This document shows positions 37,121 to 45,867 of a DNA stretch of 57,559 nucleotides, in pieces. The notes under the pieces are model-generated. The model saw only the letters and a program-made list of their open reading frames with translations. It did no database searches and had not been told where the DNA came from. The DNA is from Leptospira biflexa. GTDB lineage: Bacteria; Spirochaetota; Leptospiria; Turneriellales; DYLW01. The DNA lies in NCBI GenBank assembly GCA_020720785.1, contig DYOA01000007.1, positions 18,044 to 75,602 on the forward strand, read 5' to 3'. Made by a program: the position numbers and the translations under genes. Numbering within the stretch: the first letter of the stretch is position 1; each line of letters begins with the position of its first letter.

Positions 37121-38841
37121 TGCTTATGAAAAAAATTTGGTTAACATGGATTCTTTTCGCTGCCTTTTCTCAAACCGGGTTTTCCCAGGAACCCATGACG
37201 GATGTGGAGCTCATTGATACCCATACAAAGATCTGGCTGGATAAAACCATCGTACTGAAGAAAAAAACCATTCTGCTCTCCGTCCGGGAAAAGGATAAGA
37301 AATATACTTCCAGGGAGATTTATCGTTTCCGGAAAACTCCTGATATTTTGAAGCATTTTGCACTGGCGGATGGGGATCTGGTGGTGGTATCTTTTCACGA
37401 CCAGCGGGAAATTATTTTTATTGTCTTCAATTCCTCCGGGGATATTATTTATGAGAAAAAAGATTTTCTGAAATTTGAATTAAATGATCTGGATGTCCGG
37501 GTGGATGGTGACGGTAACCCCATAGCATTGCTTTATTCCACCAGAAACGGTAACCATGTGGTATCCATCTGGAAACAGAATAATAACTCTGATATTTTAA
37601 ACAGTGAGTTCCCCATTGACCGAATCTTTCTCCAATGGTCGGAAAAAAAAGTTCACATCCTTTACCGTAATGCCAGTACCATTTACTGGACGGTATGGAC
37701 TGATGGGAAATACCAGCGTTTTACGCTGCCCTTTTTTGTAAAAAGGCCCCAGTTTTTCCAGATGAATAATAAAATGTACCTGATGGCCTTTGATGTCTAT
37801 GGAAATTTATATAAATTTTTCATCGCCGGGAAAGAAGTGCAGGAACAGAAGGTACTGTACTCCAAAGAATTCCTTTATGCCGATGATATTATTCCGGTGC
37901 GTTATGAAAAAAAAATCATTATTTTTATCCCTTCCAGAAAATTGAACACTGTTTTCAGGATTGACTTTGATGATTTTTCTGCTCAGGCTCCCAAAATGAA
38001 ATTCCAGAGCCGGCGGCTGATGACCGGATTTTATTTTGTGCCTCTTCTCAGAAAGGATGGCCTTTTCTTTAATGTGCTTTCTGATATCAATTTTTTGTAT
38101 ACAGAATCCTGGGAATTATCCCAGCCCTATCTTTCCGCATTCGACTGGTTTATCCGGATGACGGAGAATTCCCCGGAACTGGTCATGCGGTGGGAGTCAT
38201 CCAGTCCGAATTTTGCTTACCGCTATCTGCTGTCTGAAAATAAATATGCCCAACCTCTGGATGACGTCAGAAAAATTCCTGGCAATGAATTTAAGAAAGA
38301 TAATCTGAAGGGCGGTATGTATTATTTCATTGTGCAGGCTGTACACGGAAATGAAAGAAGCTGGGTATACCGCATTCCCATTTACTGGGAGTATTCTCCC
38401 GCTGAACCATATATTTTTTTATTAAACGAAATATCTCCCCGCACCATTAAATCAGGAAATATGGAATTCTTTATCAATAATCTGGATAATGTGAATTATT
38501 ATGCTACCATAAGCTCCGCCCCCAAGGAAGATCCCTCAAATCCCATTGAGCATGAAAAAGGAAAAATATCCATAGCCGCAAATCTGAAGGCGGGGCGGTA
38601 TTTTCTTCATATCCGTTCCAGAGATCCCAAAAGCGGACTTTTCAGCAGCACAAACAATTATCAGTTTTTTATCTATCCATACAATCCGGAACAGGATGAA
38701 ACATTGAAAGAAAATGCGGAAAAGATGGGGAAGTTGCAGTTCATTCTGCAAAAAATACGTGAAAACAGAAAAAATCCTGAAGAGCTGAAAAAATGGATGG
38801 CGGAATTAAAAAAGCTTGAAAAAAGCATGAAAGACAATTGA
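37120..38841 (+). CDS. Exported protein with propeller-like N-terminus and coiled-coil tail
   Basis: About 573 residues with a signal peptide (about 4-23, FSQTGFSQ cleavage region). The middle contains repeated beta strands (LVVVSFHDQREIIFIVFNSSGDIIYE; VSIWKQNNNSD) that suggest a propeller. One FN3-like module follows near residue 400 (GGMYYFIVQAVHGNERSW), then a second strand region. The tail is a charged coiled coil (about 525-573). The start ATG 37120 overlaps the stop of the preceding gene by one base (ATG 37126 is an alternative). Similar design suggests that the two proteins work together in the envelope. No family recognised. Confidence 0.72.
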   Translation: MLMKKIWLTWILFAAFSQTGFSQEPMTDVELIDTHTKIWLDKTIVLKKKTILLSVREKDKKYTSREIYRFRKTPDILKHFALADGDLVVVSFHDQREIIFIVFNSSGDIIYEKKDFLKFELNDLDVRVDGDGNPIALLYSTRNGNHVVSIWKQNNNSDILNSEFPIDRIFLQWSEKKVHILYRNASTIYWTVWTDGKYQRFTLPFFVKRPQFFQMNNKMYLMAFDVYGNLYKFFIAGKEVQEQKVLYSKEFLYADDIIPVRYEKKIIIFIPSRKLNTVFRIDFDDFSAQAPKMKFQSRRLMTGFYFVPLLRKDGLFFNVLSDINFLYTESWELSQPYLSAFDWFIRMTENSPELVMRWESSSPNFAYRYLLSENKYAQPLDDVRKIPGNEFKKDNLKGGMYYFIVQAVHGNERSWVYRIPIYWEYSPAEPYIFLLNEISPRTIKSGNMEFFINNLDNVNYYATISSAPKEDPSNPIEHEKGKISIAANLKAGRYFLHIRSRDPKSGLFSSTNNYQFFIYPYNPEQDETLKENAEKMGKLQFILQKIRENRKNPEELKKWMAELKKLEKSMKDN

Positions 38842-40058
38842 AAGAAAAATCCTATTATCCCGTTATCCATGATTTTTTTTCCCATTCCAATTATGAAGCA
38901 AGCCGCAGGTTTACTCTGCAAAATGGATATTCTCCCGAACCCCTGAAATCATTGGTGAAGGAGAGGACTCTCTTTCCTTCTTTCATTTCATATATCCACA
39001 TAGCGGGTACTCTGGGGAAAGGATCCGTGGCGATATACCTTTCCCGGATGATCCGCCAATCCGGGCAGACCTGCGGTCTATATACATCCCCTCATTTGAT
39101 TCATCCATGTGAAAGAATACAGTTAAATGGGGTATATATTCCGGAAAGAGAATTATACAAATTTTTCAGATATTTTCGGATGTTTTACGATTTGTCCAGG
39201 GTGAGCTACTTTGATTTTTTTACCCTTTGTGCATTAGAATATTTCCGGGAAAAAAATGCCGGGTGGGGCGTATTGGAAACAGGATTAGGGGGACGCCTGG
39301 ATTCCACAAATGTGGTGCATCCGGCCGCAGTGGTTCTCACATCGATTGCCATTGATCATGAAAAGATACTGGGGGATACCCTGGAGAAGATAGCCACGGA
39401 AAAGGCAGGTATCATAAAAAGCGGGGTTCCGGTATTCTCGGTTCCGCAAAAGGATGAGGCACGCAACGTTATAGACAAAGCAGCTCAGGATGCGGGCAGT
39501 CCGTTGCATTATTTTCCACAATCTCTTTGGGATCAGGAAAAAACGTACCCGCAGAGAAATTACCGCTTTTCCCGATGGGTGTTTCTGAATATATTTGGTT
39601 TCCCCCCGGAGGAAATTCCGCTGGATATTCCGGGGCGACTGGAAATACTCAGAAGAGATCCCCTGATTATCTACGACGCAGCCCATAACCCGGCATCCAT
39701 GGGAAATCTCGCACGCGAAATTCTGCGGCTTGCAGGGAATAAAAATATGGATAATCTCTATATAATCATGAACAGTATGAAGGAAAGAGACATGAGGACT
39801 TATCGCATTATACTGGATTCAATTCTGGAGAAAGAAACCCGGATTGAGTATTTTCTTTTCCCCATGACGGATTCCCGTTTTTTTTCAGACGATTCCGGGG
39901 ATCTCTTTCCCGCATTATCCGCAAAGATATTCCGGGAATGCGTTAATACCCCTGGAAAAAAAATGTTTATATTTACGGGCAGTATGTACCTTTATAAGGA
40001 TGTGCTTTCATTTTTGAAAGATATTTTTAATACAGAAATATCATCGGATAATTCATAG
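38838..40058 (+). CDS. folC: Folylpolyglutamate synthase/dihydrofolate synthase
   Basis: A 406-residue Mur-ligase-family enzyme that adds glutamate to folates. The P-loop is HIAGTLGKGSVA (the usual TNGKGS has Leu for Asn), followed by LYTSPHLIHPCERIQLNG, ETGLGGRLDSTNVV, TSIAIDHEKILGDTLEKIATEKAGIIK and YDAAHNPASM. The start is TTG 38838, overlapping the TGA of the preceding gene (TTGA). It is attached to two exported proteins unrelated to folate. Its last 67 bp overlap the end of the convergent phosphatase gene. Confidence 0.92.
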   Translation: MKEKSYYPVIHDFFSHSNYEASRRFTLQNGYSPEPLKSLVKERTLFPSFISYIHIAGTLGKGSVAIYLSRMIRQSGQTCGLYTSPHLIHPCERIQLNGVYIPERELYKFFRYFRMFYDLSRVSYFDFFTLCALEYFREKNAGWGVLETGLGGRLDSTNVVHPAAVVLTSIAIDHEKILGDTLEKIATEKAGIIKSGVPVFSVPQKDEARNVIDKAAQDAGSPLHYFPQSLWDQEKTYPQRNYRFSRWVFLNIFGFPPEEIPLDIPGRLEILRRDPLIIYDAAHNPASMGNLAREILRLAGNKNMDNLYIIMNSMKERDMRTYRIILDSILEKETRIEYFLFPMTDSRFFSDDSGDLFPALSAKIFRECVNTPGKKMFIFTGSMYLYKDVLSFLKDIFNTEISSDNS

Positions 40059-41875
40059 TTGTTGCTTATAGATTCCAGGATCCTGTTGAGATTTCCATCA
40101 TTTGTACGGATTAAATTCTGAAATACAGTATTGTCCATCTCCAGACGCCGTCCATCTTTCAGAAGATCATCCTTACCATCCGATCCAATGAAAACAATGT
40201 CCCCCGGATTCAGATAAAGGATATTCAATCCCGGATTCCCCTGATCAGCCATTCCGAATTTTTTCATTATGGCGTTTTGTCCCATAATGCCGGTTGTTTT
40301 ATCTCGGAACAGGATGGGGGCAGGATGGTCAGCGTTAATGTATGTCATCTTTCCGGTTTCTTCATTCACCAGTCCCATGATACAGGAGACATACATATTG
40401 CCCTGGAATGACTCAAAAACCCGCTGAATATTGATAAATATCTCCTGAAGCCATTCTTCCGGGACAAGATTTAAGATATCTTTTTCCGGGGCAATGGGGG
40501 TAAGGTATGCATTCACAATGGAACCAATGACCACGCTGCCTCCGGCTCCCTGCAGGGATTTTCCCATGGCGTCTGTGTTGATAAAAAAGACACAATGCCC
40601 TCTGTCCCGAAAAAGGAGGGAAGCGGTTATAATGGAATCTCCCCCCACCTGGCTCTGGTGGTTCCTGTAAGAAATCTTTTTCTTCTGTTCAATAAACCAT
40701 TCGGTTTTGATGGCTGAATTGATATTCATATCTTTGCTCAAAGGAAGTGCCAGCAGTCCAGCCAGAAAGTAATCCACATCCTGTTTCTGCTTGAGATACC
40801 GGAGCTGACTCAGGGATTCCTGCAACTCAATGGTGCGGTTCTGGACCTGGGTTTCCAGGTTTTCCTGATTTTTCCGCACAACTTCCACCATTCGGGTAAA
40901 ACTCCGGGCCAGATGCCCAACCTCATCCTGGGAATGCACGGGAATATCCAGATCATAGCTCCCGGCGACAATTTTTTCAGCGGATTTCTCCAGTCTTTTC
41001 AGCGGTCTAATGATTTTACGGGTGAAGAAAAAGGATATTCCATTGGTGAGAAGAATAATGACCCCTCCCAGAAAAAAAAGAAGATAGCAATAATCATTTA
41101 ACAGGTTATATTCAGAATTTGCGTCCAGATCCAAACCCATTATGGCAACAGTGCGTGAATTATTTTTAACCGGGATATAAACGGAAAACCAGGCACCCCA
41201 CTTATCCCGTGTTATTTTTTCATCGTATGTAATTTTTCCTGTAAGAAACGCATTCCGGAGCTGTGGAAATTCGGCGATGTTATATATCTGTCCAATGGAT
41301 ACTGATTCTGATTTTTCTTCTGAATCTATGACTCCGTCCTTGTTTTTATCTTCTTTTTCATAATCCGCATCGGAAAGAAACATGGCCAGATTATTCTGGA
41401 TATCAAAATCGGAGAGAAGGTATACATAAGCAATAGTGGTGGTTTTATAAATTCTGGAAATGGCCCTCTGGGGAATATTTCCGGATGTATAATCCGGATA
41501 AGTATTTTTGAGACTGCCTGATTTTATTTTTCTCAATATCTGGGTGATATAGATCCAGTCCTCCTCTTTCTGGATATTTTCTCTGACCTCTTTGGGAATA
41601 TAATTTTTACTTTCCCCCGCTGCGATTTTGATTTTTCCCGGGGTATGCATTTTTACTAATTCCCTGCTTTTATGGTTGTAATCTTCCATGGCGGTCAATG
41701 CCCGTTTATCCATCAAAAACAATCCCGTTTGCCCCACTTCAATGAGCCGCCGCAGCATTTGTTTCTGGATGGAATCCGAAAAATGATTGTGCAGAAAAAA
41801 AATTGCAAACCCGGCGGACAGTAGAGTGGACAGTAAGATTCCCAAGTTGATTTTTTTTGTGAAAGTCATCCGCAC
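39992..41875 (-). CDS. RsbU/SpoIIE-type PP2C phosphatase with EF-hand-bearing sensor and HAMP
   Basis: A 627-residue inner-membrane phosphatase. TM1 (about 9-30) is followed by a periplasmic sensor (about 31-260), TM2 (about 266-288), HAMP (about 288-342), a coiled coil (to about 375) and a SpoIIE-like PP2C domain (about 390-620). The latter shows VGGDSI, NTDAMGKSLQGAG, INADHPAP, FIGSDGKDD and the final SDDISVLKI. In the sensor, residues 176-187 form a canonical EF-hand loop with D176, N178, D180, G181, I183, D184 and E187. Such enzymes dephosphorylate STAS antagonists; two STAS proteins are encoded in the window. GTG 41875 and ATG 41869 are both possible starts. Confidence 0.88.
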   Translation of the reverse strand: MRMTFTKKINLGILLSTLLSAGFAIFFLHNHFSDSIQKQMLRRLIEVGQTGLFLMDKRALTAMEDYNHKSRELVKMHTPGKIKIAAGESKNYIPKEVRENIQKEEDWIYITQILRKIKSGSLKNTYPDYTSGNIPQRAISRIYKTTTIAYVYLLSDFDIQNNLAMFLSDADYEKEDKNKDGVIDSEEKSESVSIGQIYNIAEFPQLRNAFLTGKITYDEKITRDKWGAWFSVYIPVKNNSRTVAIMGLDLDANSEYNLLNDYCYLLFFLGGVIILLTNGISFFFTRKIIRPLKRLEKSAEKIVAGSYDLDIPVHSQDEVGHLARSFTRMVEVVRKNQENLETQVQNRTIELQESLSQLRYLKQKQDVDYFLAGLLALPLSKDMNINSAIKTEWFIEQKKKISYRNHQSQVGGDSIITASLLFRDRGHCVFFINTDAMGKSLQGAGGSVVIGSIVNAYLTPIAPEKDILNLVPEEWLQEIFINIQRVFESFQGNMYVSCIMGLVNEETGKMTYINADHPAPILFRDKTTGIMGQNAIMKKFGMADQGNPGLNILYLNPGDIVFIGSDGKDDLLKDGRRLEMDNTVFQNLIRTNDGNLNRILESISNNYELSDDISVLKISFKNESTSL

Positions 41876-41962
41876 AATTCAGAAAAAATGGTTTAACCGG
41901 ATAGTCAAGACAATTTCTTTTTAGGATTGGGTTTATTAACCTTGGAAAGTTAGGGGCCTGCA

Positions 41963-42969
41963 TTACAAAAAGTTGTCCTGTGCCGTGAGCTCATCATGAA
42001 TTTCATAAACCTGGTTGAACCCATGGATAAAATAATCGCTCCGTTCTTCTGCAATAATTCTGCCAATGATCAGACCGGCCTTTTTATAGTTTTTCTGCAG
42101 ACGGGAAAAATATTTCAGCCCCTTGAAAAAATCTGGGTGAATGGTCTGCCCGGATTTAATCTCCAGCGGAACAGGGCCTCGGGACATATCCAGAATAATA
42201 TCCACCTCATTGGAATTGCTGTCCCGGTAATAATAAAGAGCATCCCTTTTTCCGGAATGGTAATAGCGCTTAATCAGCTCCCCAAAAACATAGGTTTCAA
42301 AAATCTCACCGCGTAACGGATGCCGGATCAACTGTTCCGGAGTTTCTATCCGGAGCAGATAATTCAATAATCCTGTATCCAGAAAATACAGCTTGGGGGA
42401 TTTGATAACCCGCTTATTGAAGTTTTTATAATAGGGACGGAGGCGGTAAATAACAAAAGATGCTTCCAGAATAGAAAGCCATTCTTCCATGGTGGACGCT
42501 GAAATGCCAAGTTCATTGGCCATGCCTGCTTTGTTCAGAATCTGTCCGCACACAGTTCCATGAATTTCTGAAACTGTGCCAGATTCTGCGTCCGGGTACT
42601 GTTTCTCACATCCCTTTCCAGATAGGTCATAAGGTAAGCAGAGTAAAAATCCGGCTGGTTGCTACCCGTTAGCATATAACGTCCCGTGCCCGGATTCTCA
42701 TCCACATCTATTTGGATATAGGACAATAAGTCCGGGGCATACTGGATTTCACCAATGACCCCATGGCCATGAAGCCGGGCCAGAAACCCACGGGGATCGT
42801 TGGATGCAAACTCCCTTTCTGCGGGATCTTCCAGATTCACATAAGGAATGCCACCCAAAAGATTTTTTGCCAGAGTGGTTTTTCCGGATTGCCGGGGTCT
42901 GGTAATGGTAATCACCGGAAAGGACTTCCACAGCTTTAATATCTATGGTTCAATTTCTCTGGAAAACAT
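41963..42969 (-). pseudogene. Broken DUF4143-type AAA ATPase gene
   Basis: Remnant of an ATP-binding protein of the AAA/DUF4143 family, normally about 390-400 residues. Reading back from the Walker A (RPRQSGKTT) the frame continues to an ATG at 42969 but is cut by a TAG after MFSREIEP. The motif TGSNQPDF is joined directly to YSAYLMTYLERDVR, so roughly 100 residues in between are missing, in frame (junction near 42643-42650). The frame then shifts at LCADR|GQILNK (about 42535-42553). The C-terminal part (LGISASTMEEWLSILEASFVIYRLRPYY...LEIKSG) is otherwise well preserved. Nonsense codon, deletion and frameshift together make it non-functional. Confidence 0.85.
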
Positions 42970-42980
42970 ATCATTTTCAT

Positions 42981-43017
42981 TTATGCAATATTAGGATTTG
43001 ATCGTAATATTGCATAA
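42981..43017. repeat. Perfect 13-bp inverted repeat upstream of the broken ATPase gene
   Basis: TTATGCAATATTA at 42981-42993 and its exact reverse complement TAATATTGCATAA at 43005-43017, separated by 11 bp. It ends 11 bp from the original start codon of the pseudogene at 42969. The arms are AT-rich and no T-run follows on either strand, so it looks more like an operator or protein-binding site than a terminator. Confidence 0.8.
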
Positions 43018-43045
43018 GCCGTCAAGTCGATTCTTCCCTTTTATT

Positions 43046-45274
43046 TTACCGATTATTTCCCGAAGAAACTAAATCCGGAGAAGGATCGTCAGTCAGTTTT
43101 TTCCCCATTCCATGGTAAATTTTTTCCTGAAGTGTCAGAATATCGATGGGTTTGGTGATGTAATCATTCATCCCTGCTTCCATTCCCGTATCACGTATGT
43201 CAGAAATCGCATGGGCACTCAATCCAATAATGCAAACATCTTTTTTATCCTGGCCACAGGCTCCGTTTCTGATCTGTTTTGTTGCTTCAATTCCATCCAT
43301 CTTGGGCATTTTAATATCCATGAGGACAATTTCAAAGTTTTTTTCCTTCAGAAAATCCAGTGCTTCTATCCCATTTCTGGCCACAGAAACGGAGCATCCT
43401 AGTCTTTCCAATACGGTGGTTGCCAGAAGAATGTTAACCTCATTATCTTCCGCAAGGAGGATATTTAAGGGCTTTCCCATACTTGGGATGAATTTTTTTC
43501 TGTCAAAGATTTGTTCCATACTTCCTTTCCGGATGACCAGCCACAGGTTAAAGGTGCAGCCCGCACCCAGGGTGCTTTCTACCGTGATATGTCCTTTCAT
43601 CATGGTAACGAGTTCTTTTACGATTGCCAGACCCAGGCCAGTTCCACCATATTTCCGGGCTGTGCTCATATCTGATTGTTCAAATTTGGTGAATATCAAA
43701 TCCTGTTTCTCCAGGGGAATTCCGCAACCGGTATCTGCAACGGTAATTTCCAGTGCAATCTCATCATCTTCCAATTGGATATCTCTTTTTATGCCTGCCT
43801 TAACCGATATTCCACCTTTTTCAGTGAATTTTATGGCATTATTGATTAGATTGATGATGATCTGGCGGATCCGGAGGTCATCTCCATACATTATCTCCGG
43901 AATGTCCGGATCCAGTGAAACAGATAGGGAAAGACCGGCTTTTTCGCATTCCAGATGGTAAATCCTTTCCGCTTGCTGGAATGTTTTTCTGATGGGAAAA
44001 TGATGTTCTTCCAGAATCAGTTTCCCGTTTTCAATTTTGGCAAAATCCAGAATATCATTGATGACCTGGAGCAAATGGATTCCGGATTCTTTTACAATCA
44101 CAAGATATTCAAACCGTGCAATGTCGTCATCGGACATCAGTGCCAGATCTGTCATACCAATAATCGCATTCATGGGGGTGCGTATTTCATGGCTCATGAT
44201 TGCCAGAAAATCAGACTTTGCACGGGATGCCCGCAGGGCTTCCTCTTTTGCCATAACAAGGTTTTTTCTATTGGCAATATTCACCAGCATTTCACCAAAA
44301 ATATGAAGCAGCGTTTTTTCCTTATCCGAATATTTGTGTATGGCCAGGACAGAATCAAATCCCAGAAAACCAATGCATTTATCCCTGTCCATCAAGGGGA
44401 CAGTCAGAAGACTTTTTATGCCTTGTGGTTCCAGGATTTTCCTTGAGGGATCGTCCGGGGACATTTGGGAAAGATCTTCAATATAAATTTCCTGTCCAAG
44501 TTTATGTGTCTCAATCCATTCCCGGTTGGATTCATTGGGAATATTCTGCAAATTGTCTATCTCCGGTGTGATTCCCTCCTGGCACCATTCATAGGTATTA
44601 TTGCATACATTATTATTCCAATCATAGTCAAAAACGTATGCCCTGTCTGCGGAGACAAAACTGGCCAGTTGCCGGAGGGAATTATGGATGGCACTGTCCA
44701 CATCTTCCTCGAGGACGTTAATAAAATCCAGGGCAATCTGCATAAGGAGAGCCTGCATTTCTGAGACGCTTCTCAGATTTTCCTCTGCATTCTTTCTTTC
44801 CGTAATATCACTATGGGAACCTGCCATCCGGTAGGGAATACCGTTTTCATTCCGCAGGGCTTCTCCCCTCGCGAGTATCCAGACAAAGGAGCCGTTTTTG
44901 TGTTTCATCCTGAATTCTATGGCAAATTTTTCTATTTCTCCTTTCAGGTATTTTTGGACATAATCCTGTACTCCGGGGACGTCATCATCATGAAGCAAGG
45001 ACATAAGACTGGCGAATTCATTCTTAATTTCATGATCATCAAATCCAAGCATTTCTTTCCAACGTCTGGATAAAAACAATTCATTGGTTTTGATATTCCA
45101 ATCCCAAATCCCATCATTTGTCCCTGAAATGACTAATTCATACTGCTCTTTGATCCGCTCGGTCTCCATCCGGTTTTTCATATTCTCTGTGATATCGCGG
45201 GCAATTTCAAAACGGACATCCATACCGTCCTTCCACGGGATGATCCGGTCCACAATGGCAAAATGCCGGTCCAT
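43046..45274 (-). CDS. Hybrid sensor histidine kinase (PAS-GAF-HisKA-HATPase-REC)
   Basis: 742 residues from the first ATG. It begins in the tail of a PAS domain (ARDITENMK), then a complete PAS domain (about 45-165, GTNDGIWDWNIKTNELFLS) and a GAF domain (about 178-345). The kinase core follows with H about 361 in MSHEIRTPMNAIIGM, N-box INLINNAIKFTEKGG, G1 ADTGCGIP and G2 GGTGLGLAIV. A C-terminal receiver has acceptor Asp about 651 in VLMDIKMPKMDG and ITKPID. No transmembrane segment is seen. The same frame is open for about 40 codons upstream (KCYEALQHLDAPCPFC), where it meets a receiver fragment in another frame, so the natural N-terminus is lost. Kinase residues are intact and activity is possible. 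Confidence 0.85.
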   Translation of the reverse strand: MDRHFAIVDRIIPWKDGMDVRFEIARDITENMKNRMETERIKEQYELVISGTNDGIWDWNIKTNELFLSRRWKEMLGFDDHEIKNEFASLMSLLHDDDVPGVQDYVQKYLKGEIEKFAIEFRMKHKNGSFVWILARGEALRNENGIPYRMAGSHSDITERKNAEENLRSVSEMQALLMQIALDFINVLEEDVDSAIHNSLRQLASFVSADRAYVFDYDWNNNVCNNTYEWCQEGITPEIDNLQNIPNESNREWIETHKLGQEIYIEDLSQMSPDDPSRKILEPQGIKSLLTVPLMDRDKCIGFLGFDSVLAIHKYSDKEKTLLHIFGEMLVNIANRKNLVMAKEEALRASRAKSDFLAIMSHEIRTPMNAIIGMTDLALMSDDDIARFEYLVIVKESGIHLLQVINDILDFAKIENGKLILEEHHFPIRKTFQQAERIYHLECEKAGLSLSVSLDPDIPEIMYGDDLRIRQIIINLINNAIKFTEKGGISVKAGIKRDIQLEDDEIALEITVADTGCGIPLEKQDLIFTKFEQSDMSTARKYGGTGLGLAIVKELVTMMKGHITVESTLGAGCTFNLWLVIRKGSMEQIFDRKKFIPSMGKPLNILLAEDNEVNILLATTVLERLGCSVSVARNGIEALDFLKEKNFEIVLMDIKMPKMDGIEATKQIRNGACGQDKKDVCIIGLSAHAISDIRDTGMEAGMNDYITKPIDILTLQEKIYHGMGKKLTDDPSPDLVSSGNNR

Positions 45275-45615
45275 GCTGGCATTGCAAAATTCCCAGTAGT
45301 GGGGATTGGGCTTGTTTTTGATGATGATGGGGTTGGTACAGAATGGGCAGGGTGCATCCAGATGTTGCAGGGCTTCATAGCATTTTGAAGAAGAATTTCC
45401 TCCGTTGCACGTGTTCCGTCGATGCCGGGGCCCAGATCAATATCCATCAGAATCAAATCATAGTATTTATTTCCATCAAGAACCGCTGATACAGCATCCT
45501 CTCCATTGGAAACATGATCAACGCCATATCCCCATTTTTCCAAATGCTGTTTTTCCAGCTTTGCTGTTATGACCTCATCTTCCACAAGAATGAGTTTTAT
45601 TTCTTCTGTTTTCAT
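45178..45615 (-). pseudogene. Truncated response-regulator receiver fused out of frame to the kinase
   Basis: From ATG 45615 the frame encodes about 75 residues of a normal receiver domain (KLILVEDEVITAKLEKQHLE, acceptor Asp in LILMDIDLGPGIDG). After ATEEILLQN (near 45385-45395) the homology ends; the missing part includes the conserved Thr and Lys. From there, real coding continues in a different frame as the second half of a PAS domain leading into the hybrid kinase, while this frame runs on as nonsense to 45178. A REC-PAS-...kinase gene has thus suffered a deletion with a frameshift at the junction. Confidence 0.75.
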
Positions 45616-45676
45616 CTATTTATCCAGGAAAAATTTGTGAGGTTTGGATGATCAATTTTCCCACACAGCTTTCCCT

Positions 45677-45701
45677 TTGACAAACCCCGCTATTCTGTCA
45701 A
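45677..45701. repeat. Inverted repeat TTGACA-N13-TGTCAA in a divergent intergenic region
   Basis: Perfect 6-bp arms at 45677-45682 and 45696-45701 in the 250-bp gap between the divergent receiver remnant and the STAS gene. It may be an operator or part of a promoter, but no well-spaced -10 box follows on either strand. The rest of the gap holds an A-rich tract near 45810-45822 and nothing else recognisable. Confidence 0.3.
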
Positions 45702-45867
45702 GAAAATTCCGGTTCCCGGGGAGTTGGGAGGGGGATAGGCAGAGAGAACCAGAAGCCGTAGTGTATATGGAAATGGTAGCGAATCAATACCCAAATATAA
45801 TCAGAAAAAATAAAAAAAAAGATTGCAATCATCATAGAGTATTAAAAAACGTATCTTGGTTTTGCTT

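Noticed and set aside
42981..43017. The 13-bp inverted repeat as a rho-independent terminator
   Set aside because: The arms are AT-rich, no T-run follows on either strand, and it is upstream of a gene start rather than downstream of a stop.
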